Source of the DNA: Phaeodactylum tricornutum CCAP 1055/1
Taxonomy: Eukaryota > Bacillariophyta > Bacillariophyceae > Surirellales > Neidiaceae
NCBI RefSeq assembly: GCF_000150955.2
Contig: NC_011682.1
Location: forward strand, 530,897-594,896
Length of the DNA stretch: 64,000 nucleotides
Direction of reading: 5' to 3'
The translations under genes were made by a program, and so were the position numbers. The notes beneath the pieces were generated by a model. That model worked only from the letters and a program-made list of their open reading frames with translations, did not search any database and had not been told where the DNA came from. Position 1 is the stretch's first letter; the number at the start of each line of letters is the position of its first letter. This document shows positions 19,932 through 32,500 of the stretch, in pieces.

Positions 19932-22929
19932 CATTACCTTTTGACTTCATAGCATAAGCACATGTCCAATCAAGATCATTGACGTAAATCTGGGGACAGG
20001 TATTTCCGCTCAAAGACATTACACAAGAAAACATTGTATCCGTATACACACTTGTACGGAGATGTCGGTATCTGAGCTGACTGGTAGTTGGCTTGACTCT
20101 CTGTGTTAGAGTATGACTGGCAATATCCTTGACTCCTCTCTGAGTCGTAGCCAATAAAGTTCGTTTCGCTGCAGATAAACCGCTATTCCAATGTCTGGCT
20201 AACTCTTCAGGAGTAACTCTGTACCTGTAATTCGACAACTGAGCAACACTCACAATACATGTCTTTTCGAGTGCTTCGACAAAATGCTGTTCATTGAGTG
20301 ACACCGAAATACTAGACAACACAACTGATACTGTACTTTCGTGTGACAAAACCATTTGAATGTTTGCATGACCGGATTGACTTGATACCAAAACACCTTT
20401 GCTATTGGTATACTTCTCCTCCTGATGAGGAAAATCCGTCGAATAAGGATCCCAAATGGGATTGTCATAGGTGAGACTCAACTTGTGAAAATTTCGAAAC
20501 TCCTCCGGAGACGGCTTTCGCACTGGCAAATACGAAATCACACCATCTAATTGCAGATGCAATTTAAGATTCTCCTTCGGAAAATAAATCGAATGTGACA
20601 AATCCGTGGGGTTTTCAAGTAAAAATCTTGGACAATCATGGACCTGCACATCATTTAACCGGAGCTGATTTGGATTTAACAAATTATGTTCCATAGTAGG
20701 AAAGTGCAAGGCCTGATGAATAATTAAAATAAAAGTCTCATATGTGTAAGGATGATCATATGCAAGAGCAGCAGAGACAATTGGTACAGACCGGGCTTGT
20801 CCCAATGTAGATAAAAATGCAGAAACATCAACCGTTTGAGAGGTTTCGTGAAATATATAAGCCTTCTTTCCGACGCAACAAGTATCCGCGTGAGAATCTA
20901 ACTCCGCATGTGATATAAATGCACTCTCCAGTGACTGTATAGAAATAGAACGTGTTGATACCACCAACATATTTGAACTTCTCTGCAACATGTTCCGACC
21001 TGCTGACGACTTCGAAGTAAGTTGTCACAACTCATCTTTGATTTCTTGTCATCCTCCTTTTTCTGAGAATCAACAGTAGAAGCATTGCGTTTACCACCAG
21101 CTTCTTGACGTAACATATGTAAGTGACGCTTCTGTTCAGCATTCATACTCTTGTATTCATCAAAGGTATAATACTTATCCACCATACCCTTGGTAGAACC
21201 TTTGTTGAAGACACCTTTATCACCGCGTCCACCGCGACCTTTCGTACCACGAACTGATCCTTTACCTCGTCCTTGACCACAACCAGATTGACCTGACAAA
21301 ATATTCCGAAGCTGAGCTTGATTTTGTTCTTCAATAAACTCACTGAGGAAATTCACTGTGGATTCAAAATCATTTTTCAAAGATGGGTTAGCACAAACAG
21401 TGGCAATTGCAGAATTGAGAAACAATGCCTGAATACGTTTCAAAAATTTCCGAACTTTTGCAGCCTCTGTTAATGGCTCTCCAAACTCTTCCAGATCTGT
21501 ATGAACTTGCTGATGAATCTCAGCAAAACGTTCAAAAGTAAAGTTACGACACTCTCCGTTGTAAAACTTTGACTCAAGATCACCTTCAGCACGCGTCATA
21601 ATCTTTGACTGATTAGTCGGTCCCTAATAATGTGAGCAAAGTGCAAACCAAGATGGTTGTTATCCGGACCTTCAGGAACTTCTTTGTCTTCACGAATGAC
21701 ATAAGCCAATGGAACTCCCGTTGTTCCTTGAATTTGGAGCAAATATTCCGCAATATTTTCAAAGGCATCACGGATTTTCTTCAGGTCTTCAATTTGTCCA
21801 GGAGCAACAAGGTCTTTCGCTAACTCTTTGTCTTCGTTCTCAGGCTTCTTAATCTCGATCATCGAGAAAATACGCGCCGCATTGAACTGAGCCGGATAAG
21901 GCCGAGAAGTGCGCTTGAGATGACAAACATAGTATGCCAATAACACAAGGCGCTCCTCCGCAGTGGGTGAAATTGCTGCACCATTGCGAGGAATCATTGC
22001 CGGAGCTCCAGGTTGTTCTGCGTTAGGATTTGGAAGCGTACCCCCGGGACGACGGATGTTCTTACACATGTCCTTGATGAAATCATCCGTTGCGATCTCG
22101 AAAACATCCATAGACGTAATCGAATCCGTGATAGCATCACATTGTTCAACATCAACAATGCTGATTGCTTGTAAAACATTTCGAACTTGAGCTAAGGCAG
22201 CTGCCATGGTCAACTTTCTCCTTCTTCACCTGTCTTAAATTTCATAAAACTTCGAAAGCTGGTTTGACAACATTCAGTGTTCTTTCTGCACCAAATGAAC
22301 CCCAGAATTATTGATCACTGATAACATCACATGTGAACACCACATAAATACCTATATAAGTGATATCGATACTGAATACCGTTTGAGAACCATTTCAATA
22401 AAACGCGACGAACACCATTTTCATGTCGCAACCCATAATACGAGATATTTGGCTGATATCTATCAGAGTGGAGGATCCACGATTACCGTTTGGTACAAGT
22501 CCGATAATTGTTGCTGTATAAGTAAATGTTCCATGCAAACAAACTACTTATCATCCACAAATGGATAAAGCTTGGATCCGAGCTTTTAGCAAACAATAAA
22601 TTCTTGTGCAATGCACCTTCTTTGGTAGATGAAGAGATCCATGGAAGCGTCCCACCAAGGAGATTTTGCCTCGTTTCAGACCGTTAGACGGATACGAAAC
22701 CCAGTTACCAATCAACATGTCTACCACATGGACCATAACAAGAAACTGGCAGTATATTCCAGGCCTCTGCAGGCTTCGGCGACTCAACAATGACATGAAG
22801 AGCCAGGTATTTTAGCTTTACCTCCCCAGGCACTATCGGACTTGGCGATCACTTCAAACACTCAAATCACAACGAATCACCCTACCTTTGATCCCGCTAC
22901 CTCAGCTTAGAACAGCGGGTCTGATAAAC

Positions 22930-23076
22930 TAGAAAACTGCAACGATAACGGGCTAAAACGTGTCTGTGGGACCAAAGGATTGTAGATACGATAAAAGACG
23001 TAAAACAAAGACTTATAAGCATAAACCCAAGATAAAGGGATAAAGAACCCCGATATGCTTGTCGTAGGGTTTTTCT
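22930..23076 (-). repeat. 5' LTR of the older copia element
   Basis: This 147-bp copy matches 15695-15841. On the minus strand the bases immediately after it read GTTTATCAGACCC, the candidate primer-binding site. Confidence 0.88.
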
Positions 23077-23081
23077 ACTAG

Positions 23082-23394
23082 CTAGCTAGAGAGGGGAGTA
23101 GACCTGGAGGTAACAAGTAAAACCTTAATCTAGCTTAAAAAGGACGTCACTTTTAGTTTCGAGAATCTGATGTTATTCATCGTCGAAGTTTAAGGCTTCA
23201 CGTCAACAAATATTACGGAGAATGGACCGAGCCCCGCGCCTATTTACAGTTAGTTATCTTGAAAGCCCTTTGAAACTCTCAGCTGCAGCTGGAGCTTATC
23301 TTGGTGCAGAATAAACAAAAAAGGACAGGCAAGCGTTTGTGAATTCTGGCATTGTCGAGATCGCTGACCAAGAAATTTCCATTCACGCTGAAAA
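23082..23394. other. Short intergenic stretch upstream of the pseudouridine synthase gene
   Basis: It starts with a CTAG-rich low-complexity run next to the retrotransposon edge. I see no gene. It probably carries the promoter of the gene starting at 23395. Confidence 0.4.
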
Positions 23395-24742
23395 ATGAAC
23401 GTTTCGCTCATAGGCAAAATAAAAAGAGGTATTAAGGAAATTTGCTCGGCAACGAGCAATAATTCATTTCCAGCCGTTGTCGACAATCCATGTTGGGGTC
23501 TGCCGAGCCAATGTTCCTTGTCTGACTTGCTGCGATGCTTTGAAAAGGATAAAGTGGTCGTGTACGAAACTGATCATTTTCTAGCCTTGAACAAGCCACC
23601 GGATCTTCGAATGGATGGACACCACCCTTCGACGGTACTCAAGCTCCTAACCTATTGGTATCCTCCTCCTGCCTTCCAAAATCTTCAGAGTAAGGGACTT
23701 CTGGAAAAGGTTAGCGAGTTTGAAAACTACAGGAATATTGAAGGCAATGAGCTTAGACCCTGTCACCAATTGGATTACGCAACGTCAGGCATCCTTCTCG
23801 TCGCTCGGAATCGGCAAGCAGCGGATCAAGCTCGAGTTTCATTTGAAGAGCGGTCCACTCGAAAAACTTATTTGGCACTCGTCCACGGCCACCTATCGGT
23901 ACCAAGCAATATTCCGGTCATGAGGAGAACGGACATTGATGAGCGAATGGGTCGGCTGGAGGAAATATACCGACAGAGTCGTCGCAAACACCGGAAGGAC
24001 ACATATAGAGGATATCAGCCTGCCCATGGCTTGTTTCAGCAGCTCCAGCAACAGCACAGTAAAAGAGCAAAAAAAGAAAAAAAATCGATTATCAGATTCC
24101 GAGTGGAAAACTGTTTGGAATGAGCTACAGTTTACTAAAACAGAAACAGACCATATCCTTAATTTAAGTTGGAAGGAGGTGAAGGCGTCCGGAAAAACTG
24201 AACCTTTTGATCGCGCAGCAGAAGTATTCAACAAACTTCAATACAAAACGTTGTTCCCCGAGGATAAAAGTGCCGAGTTGTCGCTCCCGACTTTCTTTCG
24301 CGATGAAAGTGAGGACCCAAACACACTCTTCATTTATGCTTCTGTCGCACAGGTTCCTCACGATTTTGCCATGCGAATAAATCCAAGCATGTCGAATGCC
24401 TCTGCATATTTGAAGGTTGGGGATTCATCCCTGGACTACAAGCCGTCTCTCACACGATGCGTGATTCTTAAGCATGCTGCCATTAGAGGGCAACCGGTTA
24501 CAAAAGTTCGTCTTGAGCCTCGAACTGGGCGACGTCATCAGCTACGAGTACATTCCGCATTGTTAGGGCACGCCATAGTTGGAGATCAAACCTACAAAGC
24601 CCCAGGCTCTCCCGACCTAACGGATCGCATGTGTTTGCATTCTCAATGTCTCGAAATTCCACTTTTTGAGGAGTTAATCAAAGTCGAAGCACCAGATCCC
24701 TTCCTTGTAAAGAACCGTGAGATATTGGTACAGCATCTATGA
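23395..24742 (+). CDS. RluA-type RNA pseudouridine synthase, frame interrupted once
   Basis: The first frame (ATG 23395 to about 24075) carries the RluA motif I region (LALNKPPDLRMDGHHPSTV) and the catalytic motif HQLDYATSGILL, where the Asp is the nucleophile, at about residues 124-135. The second frame (to 24742) carries motif III, RLEPRTGRRHQLRVH, followed by GHAIVGDQTY. Both halves are needed for one enzyme that isomerises uridine in rRNA, tRNA or mRNA. The shift from frame 1 to frame 2 falls near an eight-A run at 24077-24084. It may be an extra base there, or a small unrecognised intron of length 3n+1. The segment between motifs II and III is about 220 residues, far longer than the usual 40-60, and is Gln/Lys/Glu-rich. 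Confidence 0.8.
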
Positions 24743-24978
24743 TAGTTAACTATAGGTTGCTTTTCTTGATTCCGAAATCCCATCATTTGAGGAGTGAAAG
24801 GCTTTGTTACATAGTCGCACTTCAATAATGAATAAGAAAGAAAAGTTAAGGTAGCGCTTCCGTTTCACAGGTAGTATACACTCAAAATTTATAGCTGAGG
24901 ACGAAAAGTGAGACAATCTTGGTCTACACCTAAAATACGACCTGGCCCAACAAGGGCACACAGATCGCCACAAAAAGT

Positions 24979-25051
24979 CTCTCTGTGCTGGGATCGAACC
25001 AGCGGCCTCAAGATTAACAGTCTTGCGCTCTGCCAACTGAGCTAACAGAGA
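24979..25051 (-). tRNA. tRNA-Asn (GTT)
   Basis: This 73-nt cloverleaf on the minus strand has acceptor TCTCTGT/ACAGAGA, D arm GCTC..GAGC, and anticodon arm CAAGA-CTGTTAA-TCTTG with anticodon GTT. The T arm is GCTGG-TTCGATC-CCAGC. The A and B boxes are intact, and a T5 terminator lies downstream (AAAAA on plus at 24972-24976). No intron. It differs by one D-loop base from the copy at 39723. Confidence 0.97.
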
Positions 25052-25533
25052 CCTTACGATTGAAATCGCCGACAAGAACGGCGGAAAGATGAGTATAAAT
25101 AAGGAATCTTTGTGATAAACTGACCTTACAGTTAGTCCTATTGATACTATCATCACAATCAGACTTATCCAATGGGTTATGTAAATGCCAACGTAGTCAG
25201 ATTGACATCGGATACATACATCCGACTGCGTTGAATTCGGCTGACTAAAAGCAAGGATAGTGAATTCGGCTGATAGTGACTCTCGTCGGGTGTCCACAAT
25301 CTGCTTAAAACGTGGGGACTTCCTCTCAGGCTGTATGTAACAACACTAATTATTCACTGTCAATACACAAACTTCGGTGCTGGATCTAGCACGATCTCTG
25401 CGCAACCGATGATAGTGAGTATTGCAAACTGACAAACTTAATAAACACCGTCAAATGTAGCATCACAAAAGAATCTATTTTAGACAGTTAGGTATAAAAA
25501 GGATTTCATGTTTTGGAGGCCTTCCAAGAGTGC
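25052..25533. other. Intergenic, tRNA to RPL12
   Basis: AT-rich DNA without a supported gene. A 12-bp word GAATTCGGCTGA is repeated at about 25232 and 25262. It includes the RPL12 3' UTR at its right end. Confidence 0.4.
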
Positions 25534-26028
25534 TTATTCTTCCGGGATCTCGATCTCACCATCATCAATGCTTGCCTGAATATCGCGCGGCGATTCGCCG
25601 TTGACCGAGCATCCGATCGAGTTGGCGGTTCCGAGAATCTCTTTTACAGTTCCCTTCAGCTTACGAGCCATGGAACGTTCGCGCATCTGACGAGCAATAT
25701 CAATGATCTGGTCAAGCGTCAAGTTGCCGTCATGTTTGACATTCTTGACCTTCTTGCGGTCACGAACGGGCTCGTTTAAGGCCTTCATAACGAGAGACGA
25801 GCTGGAAGGAATCATACTGACAGTCGCCTGACGGTTCACTACAGTCAACTTGACGGTAACGTTAAGACCCTTCCAGTCCATGGTGGCCTTCTGAATATCC
25901 TCGCCAACTTTCTTGGGGGACAAACCAAGAGGACCGATCTTGGGGGCAAGGGAGGAGGCAGAACCAATCTCACCACCAACGGTACGCATGATCACGATCT
26001 TAACATCATCACTCGGAGGAGGGCCCAT
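25534..26028 (-). CDS. RPL12: 60S ribosomal protein L12 (uL11)
   Basis: The 164-residue protein has the normal length for eukaryotic uL11. It has the N-terminal domain with [21 protein letters not shown], then [18 protein letters not shown], and the rRNA-binding C-terminal domain with the [10 protein letters not shown] element. uL11 forms the base of the ribosomal stalk and contacts the GTPase-associated centre of the large rRNA. The ATG at 26028 is the first in frame and sits in a GGGCCCATGG context. The gene is head-to-head with the BLTP3-like gene. Confidence 0.97.
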   Translation of the reverse strand: MGPPPSDDVKIVIMRTVGGEIGSASSLAPKIGPLGLSPKKVGEDIQKATMDWKGLNVTVKLTVVNRQATVSMIPSSSSLVMKALNEPVRDRKKVKNVKHDGNLTLDQIIDIARQMRERSMARKLKGTVKEILGTANSIGCSVNGESPRDIQASIDDGEIEIPEE

Positions 26029-26558
26029 GGTGTTTACAGACGATGTACTGTATTTGATAAACCAGTGTGGTAACAGACGACGACGACCCTAGATTGATGA
26101 TTTGTGCGATGAAGAGGTGTTCAAGAGACTCAACGGGTTCTCGCTCTACGATGGCGAAACCTGAATAAGTAAGGCTGGTAAGCGGTAAACTGAATCTTGT
26201 GAAAGTTGTGAATCACGTAGAGATCAAACCATGCTTCGTCCAAGATTTTCGAAAACAAGTAAAACCGCAAACCTGATTTTTAATTTTCAAAGATCTAATC
26301 CGCTCTCATATTGAAAGTCCTTTCTTCTGGATTCACTGTTAGAGCGATTTCCCATGCCTGACAGTACGTGGCTGTGTGTTGTATTGTCTACTCCATTGAT
26401 TGAGATCATCAATGTAGTAACGACTACCTCGATGCCGATATCAAAGATTGCATTGTGAGAACGTCTTTCCAATCCTTTACAAATCATTCTACTTTGATTG
26501 TGCTTCACAGTCAGTAGATGAGCTCTCGCTTTGACAGAGCAGTGAGGAGTACTTCGAG
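26029..26558. promoter_or_regulatory. Divergent promoter region between RPL12 and the BLTP3-like gene
   Basis: The 530 bp between two opposite starts must contain both promoters and leaders. I see no clear core-promoter element and no gene. Confidence 0.4.
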
Positions 26559-29500
26559 ATGGAACAGTTTGTCCTTGGAATCTTTCAGGAACAGCTTGCC
26601 AAGGTAAGCCACATTTTCCGGATAATACTGCGTAAAACTTCTGAAAAAGAAACAAATGCCTGAAAATACCTTTCGTTTGTAAACTTGTAGTTCATTGTCG
26701 GGTTTCGAAAAGAGCAAGTAACGGCCAACCTCTTGAACGGGAAAGGAGAAATACACGATGTCGAATTAAATTGCGCTTTTCTGAACGACGAACTCACAAA
26801 AATTACGCCGTTTATTGAGCTTGAGAGTGTACATGTTTCCAAGTTTTCTTTTCATGTATCTTCATGGACGAATATTCGCAAAGCACCCATTATCGTTGAC
26901 GTGGAACACATCAAAGCGGTTGCGGTTGAACCCTTGCGTTACAAGGATCGCTCGCGGCAGCAACAAATTCGGCAAATTACCCGCTACGAACTAATTGAAC
27001 TCATCCGTAAGGGGCTTCTCAAACCAAAAGGAACGCCTTACAACATTTTTGATCGGATCGTAGACAACTTGACGGTGGAGGTGTCGACATGTTCTTTGCG
27101 TTATCAAACGTTGGGTAAGTTCAAAACACGACGACCAGGGCCTTGGACACCGCCGGAAATACATGTTACGCTGGCGGGGATTCGTCTCGTTTCGGTTGAC
27201 GAATACGGTCTTGAAGCACCGCCCGAAGAAGTTTGGCGACACAATCACAATCGAAGGGCCGGAACGTTCATGATCTATAAAAAACTGGAGATGGAATATC
27301 AGGTGGCCATTCAGCCCGTCAGTAGCGTCGATGCGATACGACTTGTATCGGGACGGCAAAACAAGATGGAAATACAAGTGGCGATGGAACGACGCATTCA
27401 AGATGGAGCCTGGCTAGCGGTTCAGCTCGATACGACTATTCCACGGGCGGACGTAAATATTCCCGCTACTGTGGTGCCGATACTGGCGCACGCTGTGGCA
27501 GGCGCTACGTACTGCTTCTCCAAGGATCGTGCGTTTCATGATCCTTTGAAAAGTACCACCGAGATGGCTGGAAATTGTGTGAGTACAGAACGATTTGAGG
27601 TATCTAGGGAAGTCGCAGCGGGTGAAGCTGCCGATGAGGCTGCATCAGAACTTGGTTCGCTATTCGATAGATCTCTTATGGTAGACGAGGAAGTCTCGTC
27701 GGAGGAGGATGACGAGAATGAGTTCGGAGCAAGAATTAATAGCAGCGACTTATCATCGCGCAAGATTGAGACGAAGCCTGCGCCTATTCGCGCCAGTACA
27801 ATAGACCCGAGCACGGAAGGCCGGCCGGTTATTCTGTTTCCCAACGGAATTGTGATCCATGACAGAATATCTTTGAGTGTTTCTATTCATGATGCAACAC
27901 TTCGAGGGACGTACGCTACGTTGTTGGATGGATACGTCCAGTTGACTGCCAAGGGTTGTATAGTAGAGGCAATATGGCCGAAGATTACGTTCGAGAAGGG
28001 TGGCTACGTCCAGGCTTCGATTTCATTCCTCTCTATTGTTGAAAAATCTGGGTCGAGAATTCGCACTGTACTTGAGGGTGGCGAGCAATATGGCGAAATC
28101 GATCACAGCGAAAGGGCTGGAAAGCCACCGGTGGAATTTGCGCGTGAGGAAACCTTTCCGCTCTACGAGGAACGATCTGTTCGACCAGATCCGTTGGGAC
28201 TGCGCGAATCTTTGCCTGCGCAAGCCTTTGGTCTAAAAACTACTGTCGACTTTGTTCAGTCCGCGTCCAGAAACGAAAACGGCATCGAAAGTATTCAGTT
28301 TATTCACGAAATTGGAATTGATCATTTTGACCTCACATTCGATTCAGGACCGCTGTGTCGTGTCGCACGATTTGCAATGAATGAAGGGGGAGATGGCTTT
28401 GACTCGAGATGGCACACAGGAGACTGAGCTTCTGATCTGACTACAGAAATGCTGGTTCGTCCGACAGGTATGCTGAAGTTGGAAGACTTTGTTCAACCGA
28501 CGAAGCCCCTCTTTCTAGACGAGAACGCTTTCATATCTTCAGACTTATTTAATGCTACGATACGTATCATGTGTGTCAATTTTCGGATACCTGCAGCTAT
28601 CAATAGCGATGTGCGGTCATGTGATGTAATTGCTAAAGTCGATGAAGTCATGATAATTATTTCATCAGCACTTCCAAGAACAATGCTCTCTGGTAATATT
28701 GGAACCTACGTGGACGGAGAGCACTCTAAGACAAATGAACGAATTGTCTTTCCAAATGATCCGTCTGATTTTGCTTACGATTTGGAGAGTTCAGGGGATC
28801 CGTCCAATCGACAACGTGGGGAGCAAACTTCACGTCCTATCTCGACGTTTCGTCTCCAGCTTACAGTGCGTGGTTTTTCTGTGCGCTTATTACCGGTTGT
28901 GCCATTCTGCTCCGCTCTTGAGTCGCAGGAGCTTCTTAATGATTTGGAGTTCAGCATGATAACATGTCTTGAAGGCAAGCCAACGAGTCCTGACACTTCT
29001 AATTTGACAGAAGTCGTTTTATTCATCTCAGTTCAAGTGTATCGATGTGAAATTAATTTTGACTTTGACCTTGCTATATCAGCCGTGAGCACACTTTCCT
29101 TTCATTTTGCAAATGCAAGCCGTATATCCGACATCTTGTTCCGGTCCCAGCCAATCTCTGATGGAGTCGAGCTTTCTGAAACCATAAAAATTAGAAATTC
29201 CTTGAAAGGCCGTCGAATTTTGGTTGAAAAGCAAATACTGCATTGCAGGGAAACTGATGGACTACGCATTGCTTGCTATATTAAAGTCGATGAGTATACA
29301 TTATGTTTATGGAGACAAAACGTGCCTTGCTCTCCATTAAGGCGCAATGTCTCTACGGAGGAAAAGGACAAGTCGAGGCAAGTGGACTACATAGCACTTG
29401 TGCTTGTCATGAAAATTGAAATGGAAGCTTTGGAAATTGGGCTGGAAACCACCTTCCATCGACTTTCCAGGCATTTAGTATTGAAGGCTTGTCTAGGTAG

Positions 29501-32500
29501 TATGAGTCTTTGGGCTTGCGATGCAAATCTGTTACTATCTGCGACTCGGGATCAACGAAATGACTACGCCGAAGGAGACAGTAATGCAAAGGTTGATAGG
29601 GTCGGAATTGTCCAGAAATCCTCATGCATTTTGGAGCGTGATAAAATTGTGCAATTGCTCAAGATTGGATGCCTTGGTCAGGGTGGCACAAAATCTGCTG
29701 AGATTGGTGATTCCTCGTTGGCAATGAGAATAGAAGAGAAATTTGGGGGAAGCCGTGCTTGGTCCTTTGCTTTGGACTTGCCTAATGGTGGGACTGTGAC
29801 CTTGGATGCTGAAAGTATTAAGATTTTGTGCGTTTTTGTGTTTCAGGGTCTCTTTACTCCTATCTGGACAACACCAGCACGCCGGTCTCATCCCGAGCCA
29901 AAGGAAAATTACACTCTTTCCATCGACGAATTGCTTCGAAATGCGCTACGATTTATTTTGAATTCTAAGAGTATGGATGGCATGTCCGAAGGCGAAAATC
30001 TCGCAGCGCTCGCTATTGACTCACACGACGACGTATCAAGTTCGGTAAGAGTATCGAAATTTCTGAAGTACTTGCTACCGAGTGATGTCGAGGTCTTTGT
30101 GGCCCGTGGCTTGTTTCAAAACGTGCAACTCCGCTTTTGGGCTGAACCTGATACACAAAAGGAGTCGATGCAACAGATCTTAGTGCTGAACCATGCTGAT
30201 TTATTATTCAGTTATTTTCGAACAATGGAAGCAACCAATTCCGGTATATTGGCAATGCGGGCTCAAAGAGCGCTGTCATGGGCCAAAATTTTAGATGTAA
30301 AAAATCCTGGTCTTCGATACGCTGCAAATATTACGCAAAGCCTTCAATCGGTCTCGTCTACGGGGGAATTGACTGTGACAATCCTCCCTGAATCTCTCGT
30401 TTCCTTTCGCTTCGACAACTCGGAGGCGAGATTTTCTGTGCCGAAAGAGCTTCATGTGGACAATACGAGCCGTTTTCTCGAAGCAATTGTCCATGTCATC
30501 AATTTTGGGCGTCGATGCCTATTCTCATATCAAGACTTGAGAGTATCGCTTTCCTCGATGAGATCAACTCAGTCACCACCATCGTACTTTAAGGTACCTC
30601 CTTGCTTACCTCTACTAGTTTCTTGCAAATCGGTAACCAAATCGTTGAAGAAAATCCAGCTCCTCCTGCAAAGAGCGAAAAGAAGACACATGATCATCAA
30701 GCACAACATTGAGGATCAATGGATCAGTACAAATAGTCACATCCAGAAGCTTCAATTGTCGCTATTTCAGAGAGAACGCGAAAGGTTGGGTGCTCTCGCT
30801 CTCGTATCTTCTCAGGCCTCGGGATGGTTGCGCCTTGGGTGCGCGCGCCGATCCGGGATGCGCGGGTCTCTGAGCACAATGGTGTGGCCCTACTGGTGCA
30901 TCCTGCGCAAGAGTCTTCTACATGTGTTCGAAGCACCAGGGATGACGCTTCCAGTTGAGATCATTCCTCTGGAAGGAGTTGATCTTCAAAAGCTCGGAGG
31001 TGGGAAGCGCAAACGAGACTTGAAGCGAGCCATGGCTATCGTTGAAACTACCGGTTTGGTCCGTGTAATAATCACAGGAACTGATCGTGAATACTATGTT
31101 TGGGCTCGTGAGATCCAAAAATGCGCTTTCATGAAAGCGGGACAAAATGACTCAAAATTTGACTTCGCCGAAAGATACGACTCCTCCCGACGTGGAGAAG
31201 CTTCGTCCGCCTCGTTCGCTGAAGAATCGTATCATCAAAATGGGACTCCGACAGAAAAATCACAGGATGCTGTCGCCGGCATGGGTAGCAAAGCTTCAAG
31301 GCCTTTTGTTAAGGGATTGTCGCGGGTTGCGAAGGCTACGCGACAAGCAGTGGCAGATCGAAGCGGGCGCCCAAAAGCTATCGACAACGAGACGACAATT
31401 CCAGATGAAAAGGGCGTGCACGAAAACGACTCTGTAGGGGCGGTAGATTTTTCCTATATTTCTTCAGCAGTGGCAAGTGACCTGGACGATTCAAGGCACG
31501 ACCGCTCACAATTACATGGTCGTTTTGCTGGGGTCCGGCAGGCAACAAAATCTAGGCTTGCTGGAGCTGGTCAGGTCACAAAGAGCAAGTTTGGCTCTGC
31601 TTTACAAGCCGCTCGTCAGAAAGGAAGAGAAGTTGCTGATAAACGGCGAGGCAAACCTGAGAAAGAGCCTGCCATGGACAATGAGATAGAACAATCTCGC
31701 AAATCCGGGATGAACATCAAAGGGATAGAACGGCCTGAGATTTCCCTTGATTCGATACTACCTGGAAATTATTGGTTCTGTGCACTCTGCAAGCATGAGA
31801 ACAGTAAATCTTCCAAAGTGTGCGAAATCTGTAATGCTACTGACAGTCATACCAATTGCCAGGATGAAATATCACGAGAAAATACGTTTGACAACAAAGT
31901 GATTCCGCCAAGTAGAGTCACTGATGACGGGTCAAGCGATGTGAAGGAAAAGCTTGGCGAAAACGACGTCGTTGCCGAGAACGAAAGCTATGATCCGCAA
32001 GAAGGAACGGCAATGGAGTTGGATCAATTGTCGTCACGAGCAGGTGGTGTTCGCCACAGACTTGGTGCAGCTGTGCGGAGTGTGCGGCGTCACGTACGAG
32101 ACAACGACGAAGGCAGTGCAGCGTCGAGGTTTGCGATACGACGACGAAACGGATCCTCAATCGATAGCGGCCTAGTTCCAGGGGCCCCGCAAATCATTAA
32201 TTTGCGGAATGTCACTACGGAAGGACCGTTGTCCACCGCTGCCTACGTCTTCGGGGATCCACGGTTGGAAGTTGAAGGTCTGCCACTGAAACGACTCCAG
32301 GGCAATTGGTTTGTAAAAGTCAGTTCAGTGCTAACGGGGAACAATGAAATTACCGGCTCAGATCAAAAGCCCCTTCCAGCAGTGAACAACTCGAAGCTGC
32401 ACAATACGAGCCTTGACACTGCAATCCCCACTGTCAACGAGGACGATGGCAGCATCGCATCATACGCAAGAAGCGAAACGCAGCTTAAATCGGAGTCTGA

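Larger units (their letters stand above)
15695..23076 (-). mobile_element. Older, broken Ty1/copia retrotransposon (CoDi-like) with nested hAT insertion
   Basis: The element is 7382 bp on the minus strand, with 147-bp LTRs at 22930-23076 (5') and 15695-15841 (3') that differ at about two positions. An ACTAG repeat flanks it (15690-15694 and 23077-23081). Recognisable parts on the minus strand are gag (about 20.9-22.2 kb), protease and integrase (about 18.7-21.0 kb), a chromo-like module (about 17.9 kb), and reverse transcriptase and RNase H (about 16.0-17.7 kb). The coding region is broken, with roughly four or five breaks, one of them the inserted hAT element. It belongs to a different copia lineage from the element at 6382. 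The LTR divergence and decay make it clearly older. Confidence 0.9.

Noticed and set aside
25220-25275. Repeated GAATTCGGCTGA word as a possible operator or short direct repeat array
   Set aside because: Only two copies and no nearby gene start that it would serve.
24746-25297. 183-codon minus-strand frame
   Set aside because: It runs straight through the tRNA-Asn gene and has no motif.
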